Shown here piece by piece: positions 10,653 to 20,161 of a DNA stretch of 25,357 nucleotides. The notes under the pieces are model-generated. The model ran no database searches and had not been told where the DNA came from. It saw only the letters and a program-made list of their open reading frames with translations. The position numbers and the translations under genes are program-made. Every line of letters starts with the position of its first letter. Position 1 is the first letter of the stretch. This DNA is from Podila epigama (Eukaryota; Mortierellomycota; Mortierellomycetes; Mortierellales; Mortierellaceae). The stretch covers positions 1 to 25,357 of the forward strand of contig JAAAVE010000236.1 in the NCBI GenBank assembly GCA_015679605.1, written 5' to 3'.

Positions 10653-12409
10653 ATGACTACAGGTGTTGAAGCATCCACGGAGCCAGTTCAGGCAACAGAC
10701 AACACCACTAAAGTGAATGAAGAGGCACATGAAACTCCACTTGGAGATCAGGACGTGGAAATGGAGAGCATCCATCCAGCTCAAGAGGAGTCTCGAGTCA
10801 GTAGTCACACTGTTACCAACACATACAAAACGTCAAGTATGAACGACGAGCCAGATGACGATAACGAGCTCTCATCTTCTGGACCAGATAGCGGAGAGGA
10901 TGGCGAGGATGGTGAAGATGGCGAGGGTGAGGGCGAGGGCGATGACGATGAAGAGGATAGAGACGAAGAAGAGGAGTATTCGCAAGACGAGCGCGATGAC
11001 ACTGGTAGGAATCGAGTCAGTAGAGGCCATGAGGAAAGCAATGACGAGGATGAAGCTGACGAGGATGATGAGGATGAAACACTTTCGACAAGGCAAGATA
11101 GTCGCGATCATACTGAGGTCTGCCGCTGGAAAGGATGCGACAAGGTCTTGTCCACTGTAGAAGACCTCGTTATTCATCTATCTGACGAGCATGTTGGCTG
11201 GAAAAAGGATTCTTATACATGCGAATGGCAAGGTAAGGCAATGGGATGAAAATTAGTGAAACTCAACTTCTGTCCTTCTTTTTCTCAACTTACCGAACAG
11301 TCATCCCATCTGTTTGAATTTGTTGCTGCAGGATGCACTCGGAAACCCAACGCTCAAACGACTCGTTTTGCCCTTATTTCACATATGAGGAGCCACACCA
11401 AACACAAGCCATATGACTGTCCAGTGCCAGGTAAATCAATCGTGAGATTGATTCAATTTGTAAGAACCGTCTGGCTAGTAATGTGCCATCCTGTACTAAT
11501 CAGCAACATCCCTTTTCCTTCATATGTGGATCTCACTTTTTCCTCATTTCAGAATGCGACAAGAGTTTTAGTCGATCAGAGTAGGTTCTATGAGTCTATT
11601 TTTTTGATTCCACATGTATACAAAGAAGAATGACAAGTTTGACCTGTTGCTGATATATGATCACGCTACTCTCTAGTGCAATGGCCAAGCATCTAAAGTG
11701 TCAGCACGGCGACGTGCCTGAGCGTTTCACAGGAAGGAAATCTCGAGGTCGATATACCATGAAGAATCCAACAGCTTCTTCAACTCTTTTACGGCGGAGT
11801 GGCACTCAAGGAATGACAGGATCAGAAGATGAGTCATCCCATCAGGACCGACCCGGCAAAGGAAGGAAGCGAAGGTTAGGCTCGCCCTCAGCATCAGCAT
11901 TACTCTCATCGCATAAACCATCCAAGATTCGAAAAGTAGAACAATCGTCTGGCCTCAGAGACTCGAGGTCACAGCGGCTCGATTCCTTTCAGAGGCACTA
12001 TCGTAAAAACCACACCGACTTGGCCATCCTACGGTATTTGAACTCGGACCGCAAGAACAAGCATCGTTCCCAGGACGGATCTAAGCAACAAGAGCAACAG
12101 CAGGAACAAGGCGAAGAAAGCGGTCAAAAAGAAAAGGACGACGACTCTGGTGATGGCGTTGATAGTGACACGGACGATATTGATTTTGCACACGACAACG
12201 GGCAAACACCCAAAGTCCGCTACCAAATCCTAAAAGAAAAGTTTAGATATATTTACAACGAGCGCGAGCTGTTGGAATCTGAATATGAGGAACAAAAGCG
12301 CAAGTTGTTGAGACTCAAGGTTGAACGAGAATTGCTCATTGACGCGCTGGCCTTGAGCAAGGAGGAATACCAGGACCCAGCGTTGGAGGATATTGAAGAT
12401 AGCGAGTAG
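10653..12409 (+). CDS. Three-finger C2H2 zinc-finger protein, resembling INO80 subunit Iec1
   Basis: Exons: 10653-11232, 11332-11430, 11553-11580 (28 nt), 11677-12409; 479 residues. Residues 65-145 are strongly acidic (Asp/Glu/Gly). Three C2H2 fingers follow: C157-C162-H175-H180, C190-C195-H211-H215 and C223-C228-H240-H245, all of the Cx4C type seen in GLI/ZIC, AEBP2 and Iec1 proteins. The third reads CPVPECDKSFSRSDAMAKHL. Then comes a basic Ser/Arg/Lys-rich region, a Gln/Glu stretch, and a C-terminal helix (YQILKEKFRYIYNERELLE onward) likely to form a coiled coil. Cx4C fingers with a C-terminal helix of this kind resemble fungal Iec1, a subunit of the INO80 chromatin remodeller; an AEBP2-like polycomb factor is the main alternative. 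Introns 1-3 interrupt fingers 2 and 3. The start was chosen at the ATG in CAACCATGAC; an in-frame ATG at 10596 is possible. The fold is certain, the orthology moderate. Confidence 0.85.
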
Positions 12410-12577
12410 CGGATCCCCCCCTCCTTTGCCTCCTCTATAACCATCACCCACATATTGTACAATAATCCATCATCCATTATTCAAGTATTTTTTTGTTATA
12501 TATATTCATCTGCCAACCATTTTTTTAGTCAGTAATTTGACGTATCTGGGATGGAAGGATAGTAGCTTAGCTTAGCC

Positions 12578-14131
12578 TTAGATAACCCTTGAAACTGCAG
12601 CCGAAGATGCCGAGGAAGGGGGCAAGGTCTTTGGCCGTGCTTCTTGATCTGATATTGAGCGCAAAAAGATCTGGTCGGGCGCATGATCCTTTTCACCTTC
12701 GTCAAAGGTATAAGAGCTAGCCACTGCTAGCGTTTTGCCATCACAGGACCATGACAGGGATGACACTGAAGTCGGGTAGCGAGGGTACTGTCGAAGACGC
12801 TTCTTGTTGAATCCGTCCCACAATGTTACACCGCCATCGGAGCCTCCTGACGCAAATGTTCCATGACTATGTTGATACAATGAAGGGGTAAATGAGCGAA
12901 AGAGCAACCGAACACTCAATATTAGCTAGATCACTTTGACAAATGAGGATGCGACAAAGAAGACAACAGCAAATATATATGCTTACATGGGGTGGTATGC
13001 TAAAGCATTCACAGGGTAGATCGTTTCAACACCATCAATGGTCATACGATGACATTTGAATGCATATTTCTTGGCTTGAGACTCTGCACTTGGGTCAAAG
13101 AATTCGACCGCCACACGGCCCTCGATTGACGATGAAGCATAACCCAGTCCATTTTTCATGCATCGAACCATCCGTGTCTGGTACTTGAGTGAGCTCTCAC
13201 GGCGTTGTAATGTCTCCTTCATGTTTCTAAGATCGTAGATGAATACATGTCTCCCTGCCATCGCCACCACCAGCTTCTGGTCACATACATCCAGAGAAAA
13301 GATCTTTTCTGGTTGGTGGTACTTTCCTAGATTGTGATTGCCCTCCGATCCGCCTGCACGGTGGTCCCATGTCCCAATTGTCTTATCCCACGATCCTGTC
13401 ACCAAAAAGTCTATCATGAAAAAAGGCAGATAAGAGACTAAATTCAACCACAGTGCATTGTCAAAAAAAAATATCCTTTTAGATGCTTACTGTTGGCTGT
13501 GCTATAGGCCATAGCTCGGACAGCATCATCGTGTGATCCCAAAAGCGTATCCTTTCCAGAAGCAAAGTCATGCCTAATCCATTTTGTCCATTTTCAAATA
13601 CAAAAAAAAGTGAGTTTTCAAAACGTTAACGGGACTCCATCCTCATATAATACCGCCATTACAATCATTACAATAAAAAAATAAATAAAAGCCAAAAGAA
13701 AAAAGAAAGCAGATATCGTACATCCTGACAGTCCTGTCCAGGCCACCACTGTATGCCTCCATGCCTTCACCAAAGCAGCAGTCCAGAACTGGCGCTTGAT
13801 GATGGTATTTTGCTGTCTGAAGGTTCTTGACGGTATCGTATAATGCTACAGTCTGAAAACACGAAATGTTTGTTGCATTGTTAGCGACCATTTGTTTTTT
13901 TTTGTTCAAGAGATATACCAACCCTATCCTTTTGGCGAAACAGGTATCCAAACGAGATACGAGTCGAAGTATCGCTTTGCAAAGTGGAGGCGAGGTGTAT
14001 AGCAAAAGAATGTTGCTAAATCCTACCTTGTCCCATGACGAGACCAATAGAACCTCAGGTTTTGAAGGATGAAAGACCACTGAAGAGATGGCATCATTTG
14101 GTGGCTCAAAGAGCTCGTATTCTGCGGACAT
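12578..14131 (-). CDS. BUB3: Spindle assembly checkpoint WD40 protein Bub3
   Basis: Exons (minus): 14131-14027, 13852-13722, 13573-13491, 13410-12987, 12866-12578; 343 residues, close to yeast Bub3 (341). It is a seven-bladed WD40 propeller. Diagnostic stretches are [103 protein letters not shown] and [15 protein letters not shown], which separate it from the related Rae1. Bub3 binds the GLEBS motifs of Bub1 and BubR1/Mad3 and brings them to phosphorylated Spc105/KNL1 at unattached kinetochores. Four introns of 80-174 nt. It is convergent with the zinc-finger gene (168 bp between stops) and follows GPI16 on the same strand by 158 bp, so its promoter is very compact. Confidence 0.95.
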
Positions 14132-14289
14132 TAGGTTGATGCTTGGATGTCAAAGTTGAATGAATGAATTGATTTGAAAAGATCCCAGTTTGACCAAGGC
14201 AAAAAAAAAAAAAGAGAGAGGGGAGGGGACCTGAAAAAGGAAAGAGTGAATGAAATTTAATTAAGGGCCACTCGAATATCTCGATCCAT
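14132..14289 (-). promoter_or_regulatory. Compact GPI16-BUB3 spacer
   Basis: Only 158 bp separate the GPI16 stop from the BUB3 start on the same strand. It must hold the GPI16 3' end and the BUB3 promoter. It contains a T-run on the minus strand (about 14200-14212), a purine-rich stretch on the plus strand, and repeated ATTCA units near BUB3. No canonical AATAAA or TATA box was seen. Confidence 0.4.
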
Positions 14290-16772
14290 CTATTTGGTTT
14301 TGAGCTTGTTGGCAGGAGGGACCACGATCTCAAAGTTGCGCGTCATCAGGTTAAACATGGATCCAAAGAAGAGTGCAATCACCGTACATGTCAGAGTAAT
14401 GACATTGTAGGGCATACTAAAGTCTGGCGTCGGCAGACTCACGAGCAGCGTCTCGGTGTAGACACGGATCTTGTCTGTGTCCTGATCCTCCTCATCTCCC
14501 TCGTGTGATGCCTGACCACCACTACTTTCAATAACTCGCTTGCTCCTAACCAATGTCGATTCTCTGTCCTGGTAGACGCGAAGGTGGTCCAGCCCACCGT
14601 AACCAATCTGTCCCCGCCGACGCGGTAATTCCACTGTAATGACTGCGCAGCCCACATCAAATCCGCGATTGGCATCTGCGGGATGCTCCGTGTACTTTAA
14701 GAACACCTTGTCAAACGCAATAGAGAACTTGACCATTGATTTCGGTGGCAACATCACGGCCATCTCCAAGACTGCTGGCCTGGCACGGTCAACAGCAGGT
14801 TGGTAATACATCTTTTTGACGATTTCTACGATTGAGTAAACCAATAAGGATACGCGTGAGTATCTGGTTGTTTAGGCTCCTTTTGTTTTTTGCAATGAAT
14901 GGAATGAAGAGTCTCTTCTCCAAATGTTCTCACCTCGTTGGTCCTCATGTGGGCTCCCGTTAAGTTGAACCTCAAAGGTATGAAGGTACAGCTTCAGGTA
15001 CCAAGGTAATGTGTCCATGTACAAAATATCAACCTGTTCCCAGTTGTTGTTATGAATCTCAATCGAAAGTCCTCCTCGCTCTTGTCCAAATCCTGTAAAG
15101 TATCTGTGGGCAATGATACCAGGTGAAATTGGTTTGACTATTTTGGGGAACATGAGGTAAAGGTTAGATTAGAGAGATGAAGGTTGTTGCTCAGCTGCCA
15201 TACATAACGCGACCATAGTGGGGGATGATGCTTAAGCTTATCAGGTAAATCATGCTTCTTTTTGCTTTGTCAATGGGTGTACCTGAGAGTGGTCGTGAAT
15301 GTCGCCAATTCATTGAAAGTTGGAAAGGCGAGGTGTTGTTCTCTTTGCCAAGCTGCGTAAGATCATAGACAGCAATCTCAACCTTGTCATCCTCTGTTCC
15401 TTCAAAGTAAGTTCCCTGGGGAGGCAGTGGGTCGAGGTCATATTGGTACAGCTGAATGGTCTGTGGTAGTTGGAGGATGACCTTGGAAGTGGTTGCCAAG
15501 GGACACGCCTGTTGAATTTCGCGTTCAAACAATCCTGAAATGGACCAGTCATAGCTGCCGTCGTGTCTGGCCACATCAAACACGGTGGTGATGGTCTGCA
15601 CAAGCTCGAGGCTTTTGAGCTTGCACAGAGCATCCTAGAGTAGATATTAGACAACCAAAGGATCCAGGCTTAGTAACTCTGAATGCCAACGACACACCTT
15701 GACAAACAAAAAAACACGAGCCCATAACACCACTCACCTCACAGACGGGTCTGACATGGATGGCCATGGAGTAGAAGCGCGAATCAAAGAGTTTGTGTGA
15801 TTTCAACAATGATGCGATACCAGCTTTGGATTTACATGGTAGTAATTTGATCCATGGCGTCAAGTTCTCTGTACAGACATTTTCGTGCGGCAATGATCCG
15901 TATCGCAGCCTTTTTGGAGGCGCTGTGGATGTATCATTGTTGGTCGAGTCAGCAGCGTGGATGTTGTAGATACCCTCGTTCCTGAAGGAAAGCTTTGGTT
16001 CAACTGTGATTGTATCATCGATAAAGTTCAACGAGGCGCAAAAGAGTCCTGAGAGTGTGTTGGTGAGTGCTTTCCAGTTGGCATCCGTTCTATGAGATTG
16101 AAGATGAGGGGAGATTTGGTATGTTAGGGGAGGTATTATTAAAGACAATAGACATACTCTGCTTTTGATACTCCATGAACGTACTGCTTTTTGTCATCGT
16201 GGAGCCAGGCCCAAAGTTCGACCCCTGTTCCTACGGAAGGTGCGAGTGGATAGCCCCAGTCGCCATATTGCCAGCGACCCTGAGTAAATGTCAAATGAAG
16301 TTCTTCCACCTCGAAGCTACGCAGCACTTGTCCCACTGATCGCGGAAACAAGTTGTAGTGTGTGACTAAGAAGTGAAAAAAAAAGCGCAGGCCGATAGAT
16401 AGGTTTTGATCAGATCAGGTTCACGCAGGACGTCAGGGCAACAAGGACAAGAAGGTATAATAGATGGGGTGTCAAGATGGTATACATACAAATGTTGGAA
16501 TCAGCTCCGTCTAGACGTTCATTGTCCATTTCAGTGCCAATGTGGGTTGTAAATTGAAAGTGGCTATAGACACTGCCATCATTAAGTGGTTTGAGGACGA
16601 GTTCTTCATGGAATGCCTCGGGAGCCTTGAGAATGGCGACAGGTTCTCTTGCTGTTGAAGAATGCTGATGCTGATGCTGATGCTGATGTGGTGTCTCAGC
16701 GGATGATGCTGGTGCAGTCAGAGTCAAGAGTGCACTGGCGATAAGTAGCGCACTTGCTGGCAAGGGTCGCAT
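14290..16772 (-). CDS. GPI16: GPI transamidase subunit Gpi16 (PIG-T)
   Basis: Exons (minus): 16772-16490, 16365-16158, 16089-15738, 15634-15283, 15137-14934, 14825-14290; 644 residues (yeast Gpi16 610, human PIG-T 578). Residues 1-25 form a signal peptide (MRPLPASALLIASALLTLTA), followed by a His-Gln repeat. Family motifs are HYNLFPRSVGQVLRS, ELHLTFTQGRW, ANWKALTNTLSGLFCASLNF, RYFTGFGQERGGL and the C-terminal DFSMPYNVITLTCTVIALFF, which includes the single membrane segment (about 606-627), leaving a short lysine-containing cytosolic end. Gpi16 is an ER membrane protein of the transamidase complex that swaps the C-terminal signal of client proteins for a GPI anchor; in other species it is disulphide-linked to the catalytic Gpi8/PIG-K. 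The start is the ATG that gives the signal peptide; an extension upstream in the same frame is less hydrophobically sensible. Confidence 0.95.
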
Positions 16773-17170
16773 CTTGCCAAGAATGATGTTGAAGGAAATG
16801 AGAGTAATGAGCAATGCGAAGCGCGAATGGACAAAAAATACGATTTTCCAACTGTCACGCTTTTAATTTTTTTTTTTTTTATTTTTGTCCCTATTTTGTA
16901 TTTCCATTCATTTTTGAGTGTTCCTGTAGACTGTAGACGCGTCAAAAAGATGTCATGTTTTAACTCTGGAAAAGGCCAAACTATATGAACGTTAATATAG
17001 AATGTATATAATGAACATGTGTCATGAAAAGTAGCAACAGCCTCAACGCGTATCTTTTTACTTGTCTTGTTCTAGAGGCCACTGTAGATGAGGTGAGAAA
17101 TAGTTACAGGTGTGGGGTGAGTTATTCATTTAGTCTTTTTGGCATTGTGCTTTGTGGAGGTCAACACCAT

Positions 17171-17184
17171 GCTCGGTAACGAGC
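17171..17184. other. Small perfect hairpin with a GTAA loop
   Basis: GCTCG (17171-17175) and CGAGC (17180-17184) are perfect complements around the loop GTAA, a GNRA-type tetraloop if transcribed from the plus strand. It stands in noncoding DNA. The stem is only five base pairs, so chance is likely. Confidence 0.25.
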
Positions 17185-17260
17185 AATTATTGGTAGCAGC
17201 ACTTTTGCTCACAGTTTGTACTACTTTGGGCGCACGAATGAACAATCCAATCTAAAGAAG

Positions 17261-17282
17261 TTTTTTTTTTTTTTTTTTTTTT
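17261..17282. repeat. T22 homopolymer
   Basis: An uninterrupted run of 22 T lies in the intergenic region. It could be a nucleosome-depleting dA:dT tract. Confidence 0.8.
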
Positions 17283-18493
17283 GGGTGTGAAGACAAAGGC
17301 GAATGTGCGGTTGGGGCCACAAGTAGAGCAACGGCTGTTGGGCAAAAGAGAATGCTCTTTGTAAAGAGCTGCAAGAGTGTGATAGTGATGTTCCACTCAG
17401 TCATGTCGATGTGCGCTCGTGTACCCGCATCACGACGCAATGCATGGTACCTTGCTTTTGTGGGTCACGAAAAGCCGATCTCATATGTTCTTTTAGTGGT
17501 AGTGAGAACAGGCAAAGAGAAAAAATATCGTTGTTTTAGCAAAAAAAAAAAAATGGTAACATGTCAAGGCATTTGTTTAATGTTTCTTGTTGGATTTCTT
17601 ACACAAAAAATGTTGTTGTCCTGGTCAGGGATGGCCTGGGTAACTGGACAAAGGGACAATTGGGGGACAATCTGGCTCTGGAGAAGAACGAGACGTCCAA
17701 CTGATGGATGAAACACGTTTGGTCGAGGGGAGGAGTAAGAGAGTGTACGTGCGGTGTCGATGTGTGTGATGAGCTGTGGGAATGCGAATGCGAATGCAGG
17801 TACACTCATCGCTCGAGTATAGTGCTTTTTTGATGGTTGGATGGTGGGTGGAGGGACAATCCCAAGAAGGCTCATGAATTTCAAGTGTACAGCCGAGAGA
17901 ACGTTGTTCCTTGTTTTTCGAATACACGCACACGCACACGCATCCAGCAAGGTTGGAGAGTGTAAATAGGAACAACAACAACAATAATAGTAACCCAGAA
18001 TGAATGTGATTGCAATGAAAGAAAAAGAAAAACAAAGTGCAGTGGATGGGAATAGGGATGGGACACAGAGAGCCCAATAATTCGTTTTTTGTTCGTTTCG
18101 TTTGTTTGGTCGGTCAATCTTCAGGCGACATTCGAAGAAAGGTGAATGAGGATGATGTGTGATGGTTGTATGTAACAAGAAGGGTGAGTGTGGTTGAGTT
18201 GAGTTGAGTTCAGTTCAGTATCCAGGCATCGCAACACCATCGCCGCCATCACAACCAGCACCAGCACCATGGCCATCATCCTCATTATCACGATCACTAT
18301 TATCAGTACCGTCATCTTCCCATCATTCATTCATTCATTCATCCCAATTGATCGTCAACGGGGCAACAGAAAAAACCAGGTGCAACGGACAAAAGCCATT
18401 TTTTTTTTTTTTTTTTCTTTGACTTCTTAAACTTTTTTAACCTTCTTCACCCCGTTTTTACTTTATTTTAATTTTTTTCCGTTCATTACCCTC

Positions 18494-18523
18494 TTCTCAT
18501 TGCTTCTCATTGCTTTTCATTGC
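18494..18523. repeat. Three tandem 10-mers in the chitin synthase leader/promoter
   Basis: TTCTCATTGC, TTCTCATTGC and TTTTCATTGC are directly adjacent. They lie in the pyrimidine-rich region about 490-515 bp before the start codon. The 10-bp spacing equals about one helical turn. Confidence 0.7.
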
Positions 18524-18952
18524 TTCCCAACACTCACTCCTTCACCTTCTTCATTCGCTCACCCATCCACTTTTTACATCACATTCCAATCAAGAAACAA
18601 AGCCAACCGGCAATGTTCTTGCCGATTACTTTGCTTTCCACCTTCCTTCTTTACCCATCCCACACCATTCTTTGATTGCACACCCTGCATACCCTGCCTC
18701 CTCGCATTCATTCACCTTTGTATACCCTAGTTCAATCAATATAAATCACCGATTCCTTTGGGAAAGGCATTTATCGCTTCTTCCATCCATTCATACACAC
18801 ACATACACATTGTACATATACACATACACGCAATACACCAACAGAAATAATATCCGCCATCCTCGAATCTCAACCTACCTACCAACCTACATCACAGAAA
18901 CACAGGAAAGGAAAGGGAAAAAAAAAAGTTGGGAATCAACCCAAAACTAATT

Positions 18953-18974
18953 AAAAAAAAAAAAAAAAAAAAAA
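18953..18974 (+). repeat. A22 tract 34 nt before the chitin synthase start codon
   Basis: An uninterrupted run of 22 A ends 34 nt before the ATG at 19009 and is followed by a near-repeat GCGTCAAGCGTCAAGC. Its position suggests it is in the 5' untranslated region, where it could bind poly(A)-binding protein, or in the core promoter. Confidence 0.7.
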
Positions 18975-19008
18975 GCGTCAAGCGTCAAGCATCATCCATA
19001 CTTCACCA

Positions 19009-20130
19009 ATGTCGCAACCTCAGCGGCCAAACCAAGGCAAAGTCAGTCGGAATCGCTCCCTGACTCGCCCTGAGCGCCAGCGGCCCAAGCAAGGGATGCT
19101 CGGTAGAACTCCCTCCACCAGAGCAATGGCGCCTCAGGACTCACACCCATTCGATCACCAGCACCCACACCATATTGGATTTCAGGACATGAACGGTTCT
19201 ACCGGTCACCTCATCGAAAGTGAACCAGTCCACTCAACACCAGCCGCCCAAGCTGCAAAGCGCCATCAACAGGAGCAGCGCGCTCGGATCCAACAAGCCA
19301 ACCAACCTCAACCGCCACCCTCAGCCCAACAACAACGTTCTTCCCGTCCACGACGATCGTCGACTCTACGTCGCGCCAGCAGCAGCAGAAACCAACGATC
19401 AACCAACTCTGACGGACCATTCCATCCCGGCCCTCCCTTACGCCGATCCTCCACAATTGCCAAGGCGAAAAAAAAATTGCAAGAACGCGAAATCGAACTG
19501 ACGGCTTGGGTGGTCGTGTCAAGGATATTCACCTGTTGCATCCCCTCGAGTCTGTTACGTTGCTGCAACACAAAAAAGTTTTCACGCGCCCAAGTGATCC
19601 AAGCCTGGCGCGAGAAGGTGACCCTTTGTATAATCATCTTTCTCATCTGTGGGACCCTTGGTTTTATCATCTTTGGTCTCCAACCAGCCCTCTGCCCAAC
19701 CGATAGTCGTTCCGCCAAGGCATATTCAACCCTCGCGGTCGATGGAAAACCCGCCGTCAAAAGTATGTTGTCTCCCAAAAGAAATCTTTTAGTTTCACCC
19801 AAACCCCCCCTGCGCTGGATGTGTGTTTTGTTTTGTTCCTGACAAATGAAATGTAGGGGGGGAATGGAGCATGGGGAGGAGGGGGGTTCCCTTTGTACTG
19901 AAATACATCAATGGGACGTCGTTGGTGACCAGTGTAACAAGTGGGGTACGGGACAAAAACGTTTTATCTTTATTTCAATGTTGCCTCAGTCACCAATGTT
20001 CTCACAAGAGGGAATGCAGTAGAGGAGGAATTGAGTGGAGATTCGTCATCCTTCTCTGGGACGGGAGGAGGGATACCATTTTCCAAATAGTCGTAACTAA
20101 GGAAGAGTCGAAAGAACGCCTTCAGGGCTG

Positions 20131-20161
<31 letters not shown>

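Larger units (their letters stand above)
16773..19008. other. 2.2-kb intergenic region between GPI16 and the chitin synthase gene (divergent promoters)
   Basis: No supported gene lies here. Several frames are open, but they are low-complexity (His/Pro/Ser/Cys from CA- and TC-rich DNA) and show no domain. The right part (about 18420-19008) is pyrimidine-rich and likely promoter plus leader of the chitin synthase; the left end should hold the GPI16 promoter. Two ACGCGT hexamers occur (16937-16942 and 17046-17051), along with T-runs at about 16867-16880 and 17261-17282, and CATT and GT-rich microsatellites around 18320 and 17925. A noncoding RNA cannot be excluded. Confidence 0.6.

Noticed and set aside
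16937-17051. Two ACGCGT hexamers near GPI16 as cell-cycle boxes
   Set aside because: They are 165 bp or more from the nearest start, precede a gene with no known G1/S role, and fit the chance frequency of a hexamer.
17564-18178. A 204-codon open frame on the minus strand in the GPI16-chitin synthase spacer
   Set aside because: Its composition follows the underlying CA/TC-rich microsatellites, no domain or conserved motif is visible, and overlapping frames are equally open.
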